Below are positions 46,297-58,752 of a stretch of DNA of 64,000 nucleotides, in pieces. Source of the DNA: Cylicocyclus nassatus (lineage: Eukaryota > Nematoda > Chromadorea > Rhabditida > Strongylidae); assembly GCA_958299035.1 (NCBI GenBank), contig CATQJL010000223.1, positions 15,719,742 to 15,783,741 on the forward strand, written 5' to 3'. The stretch's first letter is position 1. The number at the start of each line of letters is the position of its first letter. The position numbers and the translations under genes are program-made. The notes below the pieces were generated by a model. The model made no database searches. It had not been told where the DNA came from and saw nothing but the letters and a program-made list of their open reading frames with translations.

Positions 46297-46807
46297 TTAG
46301 GTTTTGATGCAAAAGTTCTGTCTCACCATTTTTGGAAAATCATAACTTTTGCTCTCTCTCCGGTTTTGCATACACTCAATTTTGGTTTGTAGATAGAAGA
46401 AACCTTTTTCTTTATGATACCTCTCTAATAAGGGGTAGCTTTTGTGATGAAAGCAGATGATTAAAAACTTCGGTCATTTTGATTCAGGCTGCTAAAAATC
46501 TGAAACTTGCAGTATAATTCTCAGCAAGTAGTACAGTAAGTCTTTCGATAACTCCTCACAGAGGTGCTCATTTGATACAGGCTTTGCATTATTAGAAAGG
46601 GTGAATTTTCAGCAGCCTAACTCGAAATGACCGAAGTTTGAATTCATTTTCCTAGTTCTTTCTCAAAAGCTACCCTTTACTAGAGAGCAGTAGAGGCACT
46701 ACCACAAAGAGAAGGGCTATCTAGCAAAATTAAATCTGTGCAAATCTGCAGAGAAAGCTAGAAGAGCGTGTTTCAAATGATGCGACAGAACTTTTGCATT
46801 AACTTAA
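46297..46807. mobile_element. mariner-type MITE
   Basis: The left end ttaggttttgatgcaaaagttctg and right end cagaacttttgcattaacttaa are inverted copies, flanked by TA. The interior arms also pair (ggtagcttttgtgatgaaag / ctttctcaaaagctaccc). About 510 bp, no ORF of note. Confidence 0.75.
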
Positions 46808-46868
46808 TACATAACCAAATATTCACTATCGGAAGTTTTCTGCAATCTCATATATAGTGTGGTTAAGG

Positions 46869-46972
46869 CTGCGTTCATACTGATCCGGAAGTTCGGGCAC
46901 AGTTCCAGCACAGCGCTAACTTCGAGCGCTTGCTGGAACTGTTCCCGAACTTTGGGATCAGTATGAACGCAG
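46869..46972. repeat. 104-bp hairpin element
   Basis: Nearly the whole stretch is a palindrome: ctgcgttcatactgatcc / ggatcagtatgaacgcag at the ends and agttccagca / tgctggaact near the centre. It is flanked by ttaag and ataag, compatible with a short TA-rich target duplication. A tiny MITE. Confidence 0.75.
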
Positions 46973-47504
46973 CATAAGTTTAGCACGATTGGTTCAAAGG
47001 CGACCGGATGAATAGAAAAACAAGAAAAGTTTTGATCTAACGGTTATATATTAGATTGTTTCGCTTTATCCAATTTGCAGTTTTTTTCACTTAAAACGTA
47101 ATAATTCTTTTCAAAATTAACATTTTTTACAAATCAAATGTTGGATTGAACGAGATTATGCTTACTATATGTAAGTATACCATGTCAAGTCAAGCGAAGG
47201 AGACAATTTAGAGAAGTCTATGAGGTTTTCTTCATGACTGTCTATTTTGACAAAGTTTCCCACATAAGGATAGCAGACATATTTGGCTGCCATCATCAAA
47301 TAGCCCATACTTCAAAGATTATTTAATGGCAGGAAAGTCAAGTTGTCTTCGCTGCATATATGTTTTTATGAGCAAACTAAAAGATATTCTGAGTTTTCCT
47401 CGGCGCGCGCAATTATGCCGACGCTCCGATATTTGATTTTTTCTCGCTGTCGCGAATGAAAAACTAATTTGGCTGCTTGCTTTCGCTTTACGCTATCATC
47501 TCTA

Positions 47505-47880
47505 TATATATAAAGCAGAAAATCTTTATGTTCGTGTGTCTGTGCACATTTCTCATAGTCATGAAGGATGAGCGGTGGAGCTCATTTTGATCTGCTGGTC
47601 ATCAAGATATGGTAAAGGCTGTAGGAAGCGAAACGAGTCGAAATCAAATGATGGTTTAATTTTGCCACATGAGAGATCAAGCACGATGGACCGGCTTTAG
47701 AACGGGGTGGAACCCGCGATGTCAGCTCGTATGCAGTAGAACATACAAAGACTGCTGTCGCTTTGAATGAGGGAGCTCTCCAATCTTTGGGAAAAAATTC
47801 GAAAAGTAAGACTCTCTATGGGTGGAAAAGTGTATATATATATATATCTGGCCAAGGTCCAGACATATATACCGAAAAAG
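47505..47880 (+). mobile_element. Helitron 5' end fragment next to the duplication breakpoint
   Basis: Begins TC-tctatatatataaagcagaaaatc, similar to but distinct from the 5' ends at 43350 and 57359. No hairpin-CTAG end follows. The sequence runs through a tata microsatellite (about 47831-47847) into the start of duplication copy 2 at about 47880. Confidence 0.5.
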
Positions 47881-48161
47881 ATTTCGTTTTCCATTTCTGA
47901 AGTTTATTACTGTCTGTAACTACTGAGGTTTTTTTTCAGTTCCCAGTTATGTATGTGTGCTGCCATAATGCACATGCATAGATTCTTCTGCTTTCATTCC
48001 TTTAAGTTCTTCGATTATAGGGTGAGTATCCGTTTTTTTGTTGATCGATTATTCTTCTCTGTATATCATATTTTAGGATGTCGCTGCAGCTTGCTTATTC
48101 CTGGCTGGAAAAAGTGAGGAATGCCCAAGGAAATTGGAACTCATCGTCCGTGTTTGGTGGG

Positions 48162-49418
48162 TGCGTAGCAAGTGTTACCCAGGAAGCCGCCTGGTGCCGC
48201 GGCCAGCCGCCAGAGCTGGCACCAGCGGTGCGGCTGAGCTACCGTAAGCACGCTCTCGTCGTCCGCAATCTCTCGCAGAGAGATTTTCGCAGCAGCCTCG
48301 CACCTCTCGCGCTGAGGTGCGAGAATTCCCTCAGAGGTCGAGCTACTGCCACATATTATATATCGATCGACACAGCGGAAAATTTATAGTTTATTAGTAA
48401 TATACATTACAAAAAAATATACAAAAACAAAAAAAATTGAATATCAAATAAATTGATGGAATGATTACAAAATTAAATTGAAAGCATAATATCGTGGAGT
48501 AAGTATAAAAAAATATAAAATAGATTGTTGAATGGTTTTTTGGCACAATTCGTTTTGACCTTTGGGGCAGAAGACTTCTAATACCAACTGATATTAGAAA
48601 AAGTGTGCCACATATGGAGGTATAAAAGATGAAATGATGCTGAGCAGCTAAGTTTCGAGATGTCAAACTCTCAGCTTTACAGCCTTCAGTCTGAGCATCT
48701 TGCTCAAATTACCTATGTAGAAAATCCGTCGCTTTTGGAGGTAATTTTTGTTCTTTTTGTTACCGAATCTTTTTGAAAATTTATCAATCCCGGAATCCGC
48801 TACCTGCTACAAGCCAGCTCTACTCTTCAGCCGCTGAAAGTCGTGAATTTCGTGGAGAACTCGAAAAAAGTGAGCAGGGGGTTCACCCTGTAATTGTATG
48901 CATTTTTTAGAAAAAAAATCAGCATCCTCGAAGCGTGAAGCCATTACGAAAAAAGGATGTGTTGCGCCGAAATAAAATTATTGATGCGATGCGCAGCTTT
49001 AGAGAAGAACATAAGACAGGAAATTACATACCAACAGCTTCTATAAATAGTTTTTGTATTAAAATGTCGAAATTTGTAACAGAGAAAACCATTTAAAATT
49101 GTAAAATTGATTGTGATTTTCATTTGTGATTGTATTTATTTAACTTTTTTTTGTTTTTGTATATTTTTTGTAATGCATATTACTAATGAACTACAAATTT
49201 TCAGCTGTGTTGATCGATATATAATATGTGGCAGTAGCTCGACCTCTGAGGGAATTCTCGCACCTCAGCGCGATGAGGTGCGAGGCTGCTGCGAAAATCT
49301 CTCTGCGAGAGATTGCGGACGACGAGAGCGCGCTTACGGTAGTTCAGCCGCGACGCTGGTGCCAGCTATGGCGGCTGACTGCGGCACCAGGCGGCTGCCT
49401 GGGTAACACTTGCACGCC
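48162..49418. mobile_element. 1257-bp foldback element inserted in a cyclin T exon, 15-bp target duplication
   Basis: Inverted arms of about 300 bp: the start tgcgtagcaagtgttaccca and the end tgggtaacacttgcacgcc mirror each other, and pairing continues through the GC-rich gcctggtgccgc, ctctcgcagagag and gaggtgcgagaattccctc segments into AT-rich tatatatcgatc. The exon phrase tccgtgtttggtggg is duplicated exactly at 48147-48161 and 49419-49433, while copy 1 has it once. The centre carries a gene-like stretch (48661-49096). No transposase was recognised. Confidence 0.88.
48661..49096 (+). CDS. gene-like cargo inside the foldback element, unrecognised
   Basis: An ATG at about 48661 begins MSNSQLYSLQSEHLAQITY. 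A downstream exon-like stretch (RYLLQASSTLQPLKVVNF, ending SKK) is separated by a 41-nt GTGAGC...TTTTTTAG intron from a final exon encoding SVKPLRKKDVLRRNKII ... FREEHKTGNYIPTAS, stop at 49096. I could not find a clean junction between the first and second pieces. Composition suggests coding rather than noise. It could be a captured host fragment or a remnant of the element's own small gene. Confidence 0.35.
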
Positions 49419-52400
49419 TCCGTGTTTGGTGGGCAAAAAAATTCGAGCGGCACCCGAATATACCATCGCATAATGTAAGTTTCGTTGATTTTGGTATAGC
49501 GTATGGTAAGGAGAAAATCCTTCCTTTTTGTCCTTCGTTTCCCCGTTAAAATGCCGTTGTTCTGCTTTCCACTCATTAGTGGATTATAGCATTACATCGA
49601 AGCGGCACAACTGATTGTCCAGTTGGAGAACGTCATCCTCCAAACCATCGGTGAGTCTATCTTTGGCATTTGCGAGCACTAATTCTCATAGATGTATGCA
49701 ACACTGTTTGCATTCGATGTTCAGTCGTATGTCAGAATGTAGATGAAAAATTCTGACGATTCGTATTTAGCCTTTGATCTCAAGGTCGAAATGCCACACC
49801 CATTCGTTTTGGCGGCGATGCACGAGATTGCCCATAGTAATGGTTTTCTCCCATCGTTCCGTGATAGCGAATCAGCTGTTTAATTTTTCTCTTTCAGATA
49901 ACAAGAAGCTTACCGAGTGTGCGTACTTCTTTGCCACTGATGTGTGAGTTTACAATTTAAGTCTCTTGACTTAGCTAATGACTTCTTTTTTCTTACTTCC
50001 TATTCGAGTTTATGAAAATTGTTTACATCTGGCAGTATCTTTGGTTAATCTTTCGAGCAAACGCTGTTTTTCCTTGTTTTTTTTGGATAGAAAACAATGA
50101 CGTTCACTTCCTCAGCATATTGTTGAACTTTCAAAAATGTCATTTGGCTTCTTCTTTGGGTTATAGATTACTTGTCGTCAGTCTTTATCAGTAAAGGTTG
50201 TTATCTAGCTAGGATGTCATTATTTTCGCTTTATTCCCTGCAAAAGAGAAAAATTATGAAAGTCAGAGGCTGTCAAATGTTTGACTTTGTCAGATGTGCT
50301 CTTTGTATGTGACTGAATGGTGTTTAATTTCAGATTGTGCGTGACAAACTGGGCAATTCGATACAATGCGAGTGCGATAGCATGTGTTTGTGTACACCTC
50401 GTGTGCGTATACGCTGGATACGAGGTGCTGGTCAACCCTTGTTCCCATTCTGCCTAGAGCGCGCTTTGTAATGCGAACTGTGGGTGGTCGTGGTGGATAC
50501 GGTCGTGCGCGGGAGGGTTCTAGTGCCATCGCGTGTCCGAAAAAGTTCACGTTGATTTGGCGCGGCCCGCTCACGATCCCACCTACCCCCTCAGACGCTG
50601 GCAAGTTTCTCGGGGCATTTGGGCAAACGTACATGAGGCGAAGCAGAGGTACGTCTATTGTGAGCCCCTAATATATTTTCGTTCTTTTGATTTAGTTGCG
50701 TTTCCGACAAAGTGCTTCACGGTTCCAATCATCATGTGATACCTTTTGACTCTTTTGCTGAATTTAGTATGATGTAGGAACTGCGAAGCAAAATAAAACT
50801 GTGTGGCTTTTGCGCTAAAACATCAGATGAAATATCAGCATTGGTTTATGCACTGTTGCCTATAGCGCAGTCTAGAAAATCATTTACCTTTTGTGTAAAC
50901 CACTCAAGGATAATCAAAGCGGTTAATAAAAATTGTTTCGCGATTGTAAAGTTCGGGGGGCTCATATCGTTTTTGTATGCTTGTAGGGATTTTTGGAACC
51001 AGGCTTCAGCAGGTTTTCCCGTTTTGTGTGTTTATGCAGTGATTGTAAGCACGGTAGCGAATAGGTTCTTAGCTGAGTTGGATAATTTTTCTGAGCGTTG
51101 CGTAATTTTTCTGAGCTTACCGACTATGTCCCAAACTAAGTTGCGTGATTTTTCTGCCGCTGTGCGCATTAGTGCGTTACGTGAACAATGCAGCGGCATA
51201 TCTAATCAGCTAGTTAGTGAAAACCTTAGCCGAAGCCTGAGTTATGCCCTTTTGCCCTATCTTTTTTGTATGCTGATGCTGTCAGGCGTATCATATCTTT
51301 TGTCTGCATACTTGCTTCTTTGTCGTGGGATCATAGAGATTTTTTAGATTCCTGCACCTGCTCCTGGGGAAAAAGCATGGTACGAGAAACTCGATCCGCA
51401 CATGACGCAGGAGCTTCTAAATGGTATATTACACCAACTTTTCTCACAATCACCACATCTGAAATCTTATTTTTGCAGAGATGTCTCAAGAGTTTGCCAG
51501 CATATACAAGTCATGTAGGGAATGGTTGGCACTTACACGATTTGTAGCAAAGGGAATAGTGAAGCCGTCAACGCCGAGTCCGAATCCTGCAAGGAGTCCT
51601 GCTGAAGAAAAGGAAATTCTTCCCCCGCCTCCTCCACCTCCAACTTTCCATAAAAAAGTGGATCTTTCAGAGTACAAGGTATGTAGTTTGTTTTGTGGTC
51701 TGTCCATCTGTTGACATTATCCACACTAAGATATCTTGTCTGTAAAGTCAGTCATCCGCCTAACATCTGAAACTTAGTACATGTCAAAACCATGTGTGAA
51801 ATGCATGTGGGATTTGATAATGTGGCTCATTCGGTCTTTATCCACCACTCGCGATTGTGTATTCTTTGCATAGTCGATTTACCGTAGGGGCTTTGTGGGT
51901 TTCTAACTTTTGCCTTTTGGTTTTGTAATGTTAATTTCAGAACTTATTTTTCAGGAGCGAACGAAATCCATGGGGCCTAGCAGTGAGCGAGCTTCTGCGG
52001 AACGTTCTGCACCACGACGAAGTTTTATACCTGATACTTCGCAAGCTCGTCCAGACTTATCAATGCCAAACCTTGCATTGCCTGGTCAAGAGCCGATTGC
52101 CCCATCGCCTTTGGGTTGGTTTTTTTTAGAATTTCGTTCACTGGTATTTTCATGTTGAACTGCTCATTGAAAGGGACGAATCTGATTTTTTTAAAATCAA
52201 AGGTCTTGCACTGGAAGATGCGGTCTGCGTCATTCTATCAGAAGAATATTCACTTTCCGTTTTTAATCGGGTTTTTTTCAGCTACTCAGCCACATGAAAA
52301 TGGTCACAAATCACGGGATGAACACAGCCGTCGTGAGGAAGAGAGGAGAAGAGAGAAGGAGCGACGTCGGAGGGAAGAACGCGAAAGGCATGGCCATGTT

Positions 52401-55400
52401 GAGCGGCCAGAAGAGAGAGAAAGACGGAAACGGGAACATGAGCGGATGTCCGGTGGTGCTCCTCACCCACCAGTGTGAGTTTTTTCTTTTCTGAGTGTTT
52501 ATGATTCATGTCCTCTTTTCTTTCCAATAATTTAGTCCATTGCAGTGAGAAGAGACCAAGACATGAAATGCCACCGTCATCAGCACCGTCTTCTATGGGC
52601 TCTACGAATGTTGGAAATGGATCGAAACCGCCTAGACCAATGACTCAAGTACAACCATCTGTGCACCACTCTTCATCACATCCTCATGGTTTGAATAGTG
52701 CAAATGGTTCACATTCCAGAAGAGAAAACGATGTTTTGAAGGTATGAAGTTACGGAGAATATCTTTGTGATTTTTGCTTTCAAGCATAAGCCTTAGTAAT
52801 ATATTCAGGGTAATGTCAGGTCTCTTTGATCTCGAAAGTAATGGGTACATAGGTTCGGATCTTGCATCGAAGCAGCAAATTTCACAAATTAGACGACGTC
52901 TTAGCTCGTACATCAGAACACACACATGTGCCATCTCTTTGTTCATGCATCATAACACACATGTGCTATCAGTGGTTCACAGTCGGCTTTATCAAAACTC
53001 AGCGCGCATAGACAACACGAAGTTCATCTATTACGTACCCAGCTTTTACCTCATTTATTGTTGTTATCATCTCCAAGTCAATTGATAGCGGAGTTTCTTG
53101 CTCTGCTTGCATGTAGAGTTGAGTTTTGGTGAAGCCGAAACTCAACGCTTGCCATATGTCAAATATACCTCGTGATAGTCTTGCATTTCGCAAGAGGAAA
53201 CTCGTTCTTATCAACGGGAGTCATTAAAATGAAGTTTTACTTTTGTGAATAAACGTCACCTACCCGTCTTGTTGTTTCGGTATGGCGCTCTGCCTTCGGT
53301 TGTCGGCACAAACTGTCTTCATCTGTGTTTTGTGAGCCGTATTTTTATCGCTGCATTCTTCCTGGTATGTAAGGTACAGTATCAGTGAACGACTCTCTGA
53401 GGTCGAGATTGCTGATAAGTTTCTTTGGAGTAGATGGCTTTAATCTTGTCGAGGTTGTCTTCAAGGTCGTTCTCTTTTGTTTTCGCATCCAGCCTCTTTA
53501 GTGGGTTCTGCTTTTGGAGTTCATACACGTAGGTCTTCTTTGAGGCGTCTTTATGCATCTGCACTTGGATCCGATCAATCCTGTCTCTTCATCAAGTTTG
53601 CTATGGAGCCTCTTTAGTGGATTTGGATATGGATAGTGTGCAGAAGTGAAGAAGATAATTTATCCCGGACTAATTCGTTCTCTTTTGTCGGCTTTGATAT
53701 ACTATCTTCTTCACTTCTTTGCACTTGTCGTAGCAGTGCATTCTCTTCCACCGCATATATTTGATCTCTTGTAAGGATTATTCTTGGAATTCTGTGTCGT
53801 CGTAGGTGTGTAATGTTTGGAAGTCGCAGTACCACTGTTACCGTGACTTTGCGCCTTTGTTTTTCATTGTCCAACATTCGAAACAAAATACTGGTCAAGA
53901 GAAAACGCTGAAGCGCGGACTTGGATTTTGATGGCGTTCATCAGCTGCACAGTGCTGGGGAAGGCATGCCTTTGTCAAAGTTCAAGTATCGGTTTTTTGT
54001 GTTTGGTCTGTAAGCTTTAGAGTTTTTGGAGGCGGTGGAGGATTTTTTCAATGGACATATAATTGTGGTCTCGGCGCGATATCCTGCGCACTGTTACACT
54101 TTGGAGTACTTTGAAAATGCGAGATTGGTGTCATTGACGTTATGGGTCGCACCGAATCGAATACCGAACGCAGTCGAATTCTGCTCGGTTGGATCCGATT
54201 TTGGACTAGTATGAGTTTATTCTAAGGGAAGAGGGAAAGGTCTGTGTCGTTTCAAAACCAACAAACAGAGTTGGACCAAAAGAGCGCCGGTTATGGCCGT
54301 GAGCTTGGGCAGGTGCCAGTCTTATCCGGTTCATTCGGCTCAATTCATTCGCTACCGGTCCGTCCAGTTAACCAGAATAGTTGAGACGGATGTCTGGCAC
54401 CGACCTTAGCTTTGGCAGAGTTAACTTAACCTCTCGAACCGGTGCTCTTGGCATCTAAGCTCGTGTTGCAAGTAGATGTCATAGTCGGTAGTTTAGGTTC
54501 CGTCGGAGTCGTCGTATTCGAAAAACAAAAGAGAGGGGTTTCCGAAAAAAAAAAAACTTGGCGTCGTGTCGTAATTGCCCAGAATCCAGGTCCATTCGGA
54601 TTGAACCCGATTCGCTCGGGATGGCACCCGGATTATGGGGGAATGTGGCTCCACCCTGAGGTTCATAAAGAGACTATTTTGTTGCTTCTATACTTTGGCC
54701 TTTTACCAGTTTTTAAAAGCTTGTGGAAATGTCACAAGACTTGCAGTTCCGATACTCGTCGTTGAGAGTAGTATAATGGACTTTCTAATCAAATTATTGT
54801 TTTCAGAATTCGGCGCAGTATGTTCGTGCAATGGAACCTCCAAGGGCACTGTCACCACCGCCGTTGCCGCCATCTGTGTTACCGCCTCCCCCTCCACCAC
54901 CTGCTGCAATTTCCGAACTGGAGGAAGGTGAGGTGGAATGATCTCAGTCAGCAGTTATCATTCTGACCAGCAGATGAACTATATCTGCGGGCTAAAACCC
55001 ATCTGTTTGTATGTACAGTTAGAGTCGAAGAGCGTGATATTAGTAGCTTAGTGAGAAGTGGTTGGTTAAATAATTTATTGTCGTTTTCGTATACTTCACG
55101 GGTACTGCATTGCTTAGGTAGTCTTGTCATCGTACTCGACCCTTTAAAGGTTTGTTGTTACATGAATATGATGCTATGTAGTTCGGGTCTATATTCGTTC
55201 TTTTGTTCAATTGGATTGTTCCTTTGTCGTCCCTATACGCGTATTTTCTCTATTGCTCTTTTTTTGTTCATTGCGTAGTATATGTAAGAAAAAAATCTCA
55301 AAATGTTGAAAAATATTGGAGATCTTTGTGTATTGGGTAATCCAGATACGATGTTCATGTTTGTACTATCAGCAGAATTTATATCGCTGTTCCTGTTTTT

Positions 55401-55609
55401 CTCATATTATTTATTATACAAAAAAATTACTCAATGTGGTCCGTTCTTTCGTTGAACAATGCCGATCTTCTCACGTAAGGCAAGTGTAAGTAAAGTGTCG
55501 ATGAATTGTTATATTGAGTTGTTGTTGATGTGAGCTTGGTAAGAAAAGAATATCTACGTAATAATGAATGTCTTTGGAGTTCTGCGTTCTTCTGACACTA
55601 CATCATTTA

Positions 55610-56259
55610 TTATAACTTTATAAGGAATACGAAAAGGACAGGCAAAGGCAGGTAAGCTGTTATACTTCCCGAGTGGTTCAGAAACATCATTCTTCTATTA
55701 GAATAGACAGAAATCTGGGAAGCTTCACGAGCAAAGATAGCTGGATGGTTGCATGATCCACCGCGGCAGCAGCAAAAATAACAAGGTCCGGAGGGAGTAT
55801 TTGCCTAAAAAGGAGTGTATTCTATGATCAATGCATCTAGCGTATAGGATAGTGAATTCGACAACTGATGTAGTGTCCATTCGGTGATGACAACATTTGC
55901 GTGGGCAAAACACACCGTGCTTGTAGATGCACGCCACTTGCTTGCGATTTGCGCATAAAAATTGGCCGTGGAGCGCGCAAATTTCGCGGCAACGCCCGCA
56001 GCATTAATTGTCATACTAAACTTTACCATGCTACATCCTTGCTGGTTTATGGATCCAGCTCCATCACCACATGTTGCGCTACCAAAGGGGAGCGTAAACT
56101 CGTTAGCGCAGCCGAAATTAGCGATATCAGAGTGTGGATAGTAGCTGGAAAATTCCTCTCTTAGCAATGACCCATAGAATTTTTTTATGTTACCTCACTG
56201 CACACCAATCTCTGTTCGCCGTGTCCGCACAACGACGACTCACTATGTTTCCACCATAT
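55610..56259 (-). pseudogene. second copy of the Cys-rich Ly6-like gene, probably decaying
   Basis: Counterparts of the copy-1 exons are at 56194-56259, 56027-56144 and 55610-55804. The middle one keeps all its cysteines (NFGCANEF, ATCGDG, QQGCSM). The last keeps CYFCCCRGGSCNHPAIFARE with several third-position changes, and has a different hydrophobic tail (PVLFVFLIKL). But the acceptor before the first exon reads ctcg instead of ctag, and the equivalent of the copy-1 66-nt third exon has lost its cysteine and its alignment. It therefore looks like a gene under constraint until recently that is now degrading, or one with altered splicing. Confidence 0.6.
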
Positions 56260-56389
56260 CGAGATGATAGACTTGCTGAGCCTATAAAAGGTCGCAATAG
56301 TTATTTTTAAGACTTAACAACGTTGCAGATATGGAAGTATATCAGCATCACTGTATTGCTATATCAAGCAAATGATGTGTATAGGGCAT

Positions 56390-56640
56390 CCGAAAAATCG
56401 TGATGGCGCGACTGCGTGCGACACGCACGCGCCTTCTGGAAAGCACAATTTCTTGTTTTTCATCCCCTCCAATGATTTTTCTGTTTACATATGATAATTT
56501 CTATAAACTGGAAGTGATTGAGCGAGCGTTGAGTGGTGATACCTTTTTGTGTGAGTGTTTTATGCTCCTGTGTGCGCAACGACCGCAGTCAAATCCGTCG
56601 TCACGATTTTATAAATGATCTACACATGATTTATTACTTA
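56390..56640. mobile_element. copy-2 counterpart of the MITE at 18420
   Basis: Same inverted phrases (aaaaatcgtgatgg... and ...tcgtcacgattttat) and same placement relative to the Cys-rich gene as in copy 1. Confidence 0.45.
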
Positions 56641-57358
56641 TTGATACGTCTTCAGTAGCCGCAGATTATTGAAGCTCGCTTTTTTATAAAAATGATTTTA
56701 CTGAATACAGGAAGAAACCATTACGATTAGCAAACTATTCTGGTAGCACATCTTGCGTTCGAGGAGCACACAGCTAGACATTTTGTTCGAACCTTTGCTT
56801 TGAACAATTAAAATTCATTTTGGGATGTGGTGCTGTAGCTCGAGTTTACTCTAGCGTCAGAATAAGGCGTCACGAAATTCTTTACGACGATCTGTTACGA
56901 AGTAATATTAACGAGAAATGTTTTTGCATCTTTCTCGACGCCTGAGGGCTAGAAACATGGCGATTTGCATTACTAAATGTCCCCAGGGTCCACTTTTGAT
57001 ACATCGAGCCTGAATTCTGCTATTGCATTGCGCTTGAAATTTTTCATAGGGAACAGAAAGGCTACAGATTGTTAATGTTCGTGCAAGTTTTGTGACCAAT
57101 TCCAGATTTATTGGAAGTTTTTGTGAAGTCAAAATTATAGGGAAAATAACACAAAAGGGCTAAATCTTTTTGGTATTTTTATCGAAATCCAAAGTCTGAT
57201 GGTATCTATGTCAGCACAATTTTCACGCATTCAGAAAGTGTAAGCTGGAAAACTCGAATTGGTATTGCAAAAAAAAATTACATTGCAACGATCTGGTGAC
57301 TTGATCTGACAAAAATAACTACATCTACAGTTTGAACTTCCCGCTTCCATGTTTGGTA

Positions 57359-58015
57359 TCTTATATATAAAGCTGAATGTCTGTTTGTCTGTATGTCTGT
57401 CTGTATGTCTGTCTGTCTGTACGTATGTTCCGAATAGAAAATTCCATTTCTGAACCGATCCGGACCAAACTTGGCACACATACACTTCGGGCCCCGGCGG
57501 GTGTCACAGTCCACTTTTCGTTATCGATTGATGTCGATTTTATCGATTTTTTGCAAAATTTGAGCTACGGGGCTGGGAGTTGGCACAGGGGGGTAATCGA
57601 GCATGCTGATTCCGAATACAATATTAGTTTTTAAAATCGTGCATTACTTTTATCGATTTTATCGATTTTTTTGCAAAATTTGAGCTAGGGGGCTGGAATT
57701 TGGCAGAGGGGTGTAATCGAGCATGCTGATCACCCCCGTGCAAAAAAATCGATAAAATCGATAAAAGTAATGCACGGTTTTGAAAACTAATATTGTATTC
57801 GTAATCAGCATGCTCGATTACCTCCCTGTGCCAAATCCCAGCCTCCTAGCTCAAATTTTGCAAAAAATCGATAAAATCGACATCAATCGATAACGAAAAG
57901 TGGACTGTGACACCCGCCGGGGCCCGAAGTGTATGTGTGCCAAGTTTGGTCCGGATTGGTTGAGAAATGGAATCTTCTATTCGGAACATACGGCGGAGCC
58001 GGGTAAGCCAGCTAG
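57359..58015 (+). mobile_element. non-autonomous Helitron-like element, absent from copy 1
   Basis: Begins TC-ttatatataaagctgaatg and ends cggcggagccg hairpin plus ...CTAG, between A (57358) and T (58016). Internal arms are inverted copies built on tatcgat and ctgggagttggcacagg-like phrases. The copy-1 counterpart of the flanks (about 19440-19470) has no element, so this insertion happened after the duplication or is a difference between haplotypes. Confidence 0.88.
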
Positions 58016-58655
58016 TTTGTTTATAAAAGAAAGCCAACAAAATGTCATGAAGAATTGATAATTCATTTTTTTATAATAAAATTGATTTTGAGTTCATGTG
58101 TAAGATAAGAAGGAGATTTAAGATTGCGATGAAACTCTCATTTCAGCTCGTTACATCCATATTGTTGTTAAAATTCGTAAACAAAATGGAGTACTGGTGA
58201 GGTATATGTGAAGAACAGATTAGGATAATAGGCATATGAATTATTCTTCTCTAGTTTGGCTTTTCTATACATCTTCGTCAACTTAGCTGATTTCACAAAT
58301 GCGGCGAATTTGTGAGGTGTTCATGCATTGTCTATCTTTTCTGAAAAATTAGTAAGGGTAATTGCCTTCATTGCCTTTTTACGATTCTTGAGGTTTGAAA
58401 ATGGCCACTCAAGGTACTTTGTCTTCCTGATGACGTGTTTTTTAGAATGATTTGTTGGTTGACTTAACGATGAGAGCACATGATATAGAACTTTCCTTCC
58501 GTCAAGTAGCTCATACGTAATGATTGAGGGGGTGACTTGAGTTTTTGGAATGTTGACATTTCCATCTGAATCAGCTCGTGGGTGCAGGAACAGTAATTCT
58601 ATTGTGCATAATCAACATACAATACCGCTCACAATTTTTGAAAAAAAGACGCGAA

Positions 58656-58752
58656 TGTATGGACATGTATGGACATGTACGGACATGTCCATACATGTAT
58701 GGACATGTCCGTACATGTGTCCATACATGTATGGACATGTCCATACATCAGC
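58656..58752. repeat. CATG palindrome array, left arm
   Basis: Iterations of atggacatgt, acggacatgt and their complements (acatgtccat, acatgtccgt). Both strands carry the same words, so the array is a palindrome of palindromes. The matching array in the right arm is at about 63283-63402. Confidence 0.85.

Larger units (their letters stand above)
47940..54941 (+). pseudogene. 5'-truncated, exon-interrupted cyclin T copy
   Basis: Exons 3-14 of cyclin T are recognisable at 47940-48021, 48077-48161 (then interrupted; exon 4 resumes 49434), 49590-49650, 49771-49836, 49898-49943, 50334-50424, 51348-51423, 51479-51678, 51955-52114, 52282-52474, 52546-52741 and 54807-54941. Exons 1-2, which carry the initiator and the first cyclin-box helix, are absent because the duplication starts within intron 2. 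Exon 4 is split inside VRVWW by a 1257-bp foldback element with a 15-bp target duplication. Exons 5-14 otherwise keep the reading frame (one visible Asp-to-Gly change in exon 13), probably because gene conversion with copy 1 keeps resetting the 3' half. A functional cyclin T is not expected. A transcript from an internal start cannot be excluded. Confidence 0.9.
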
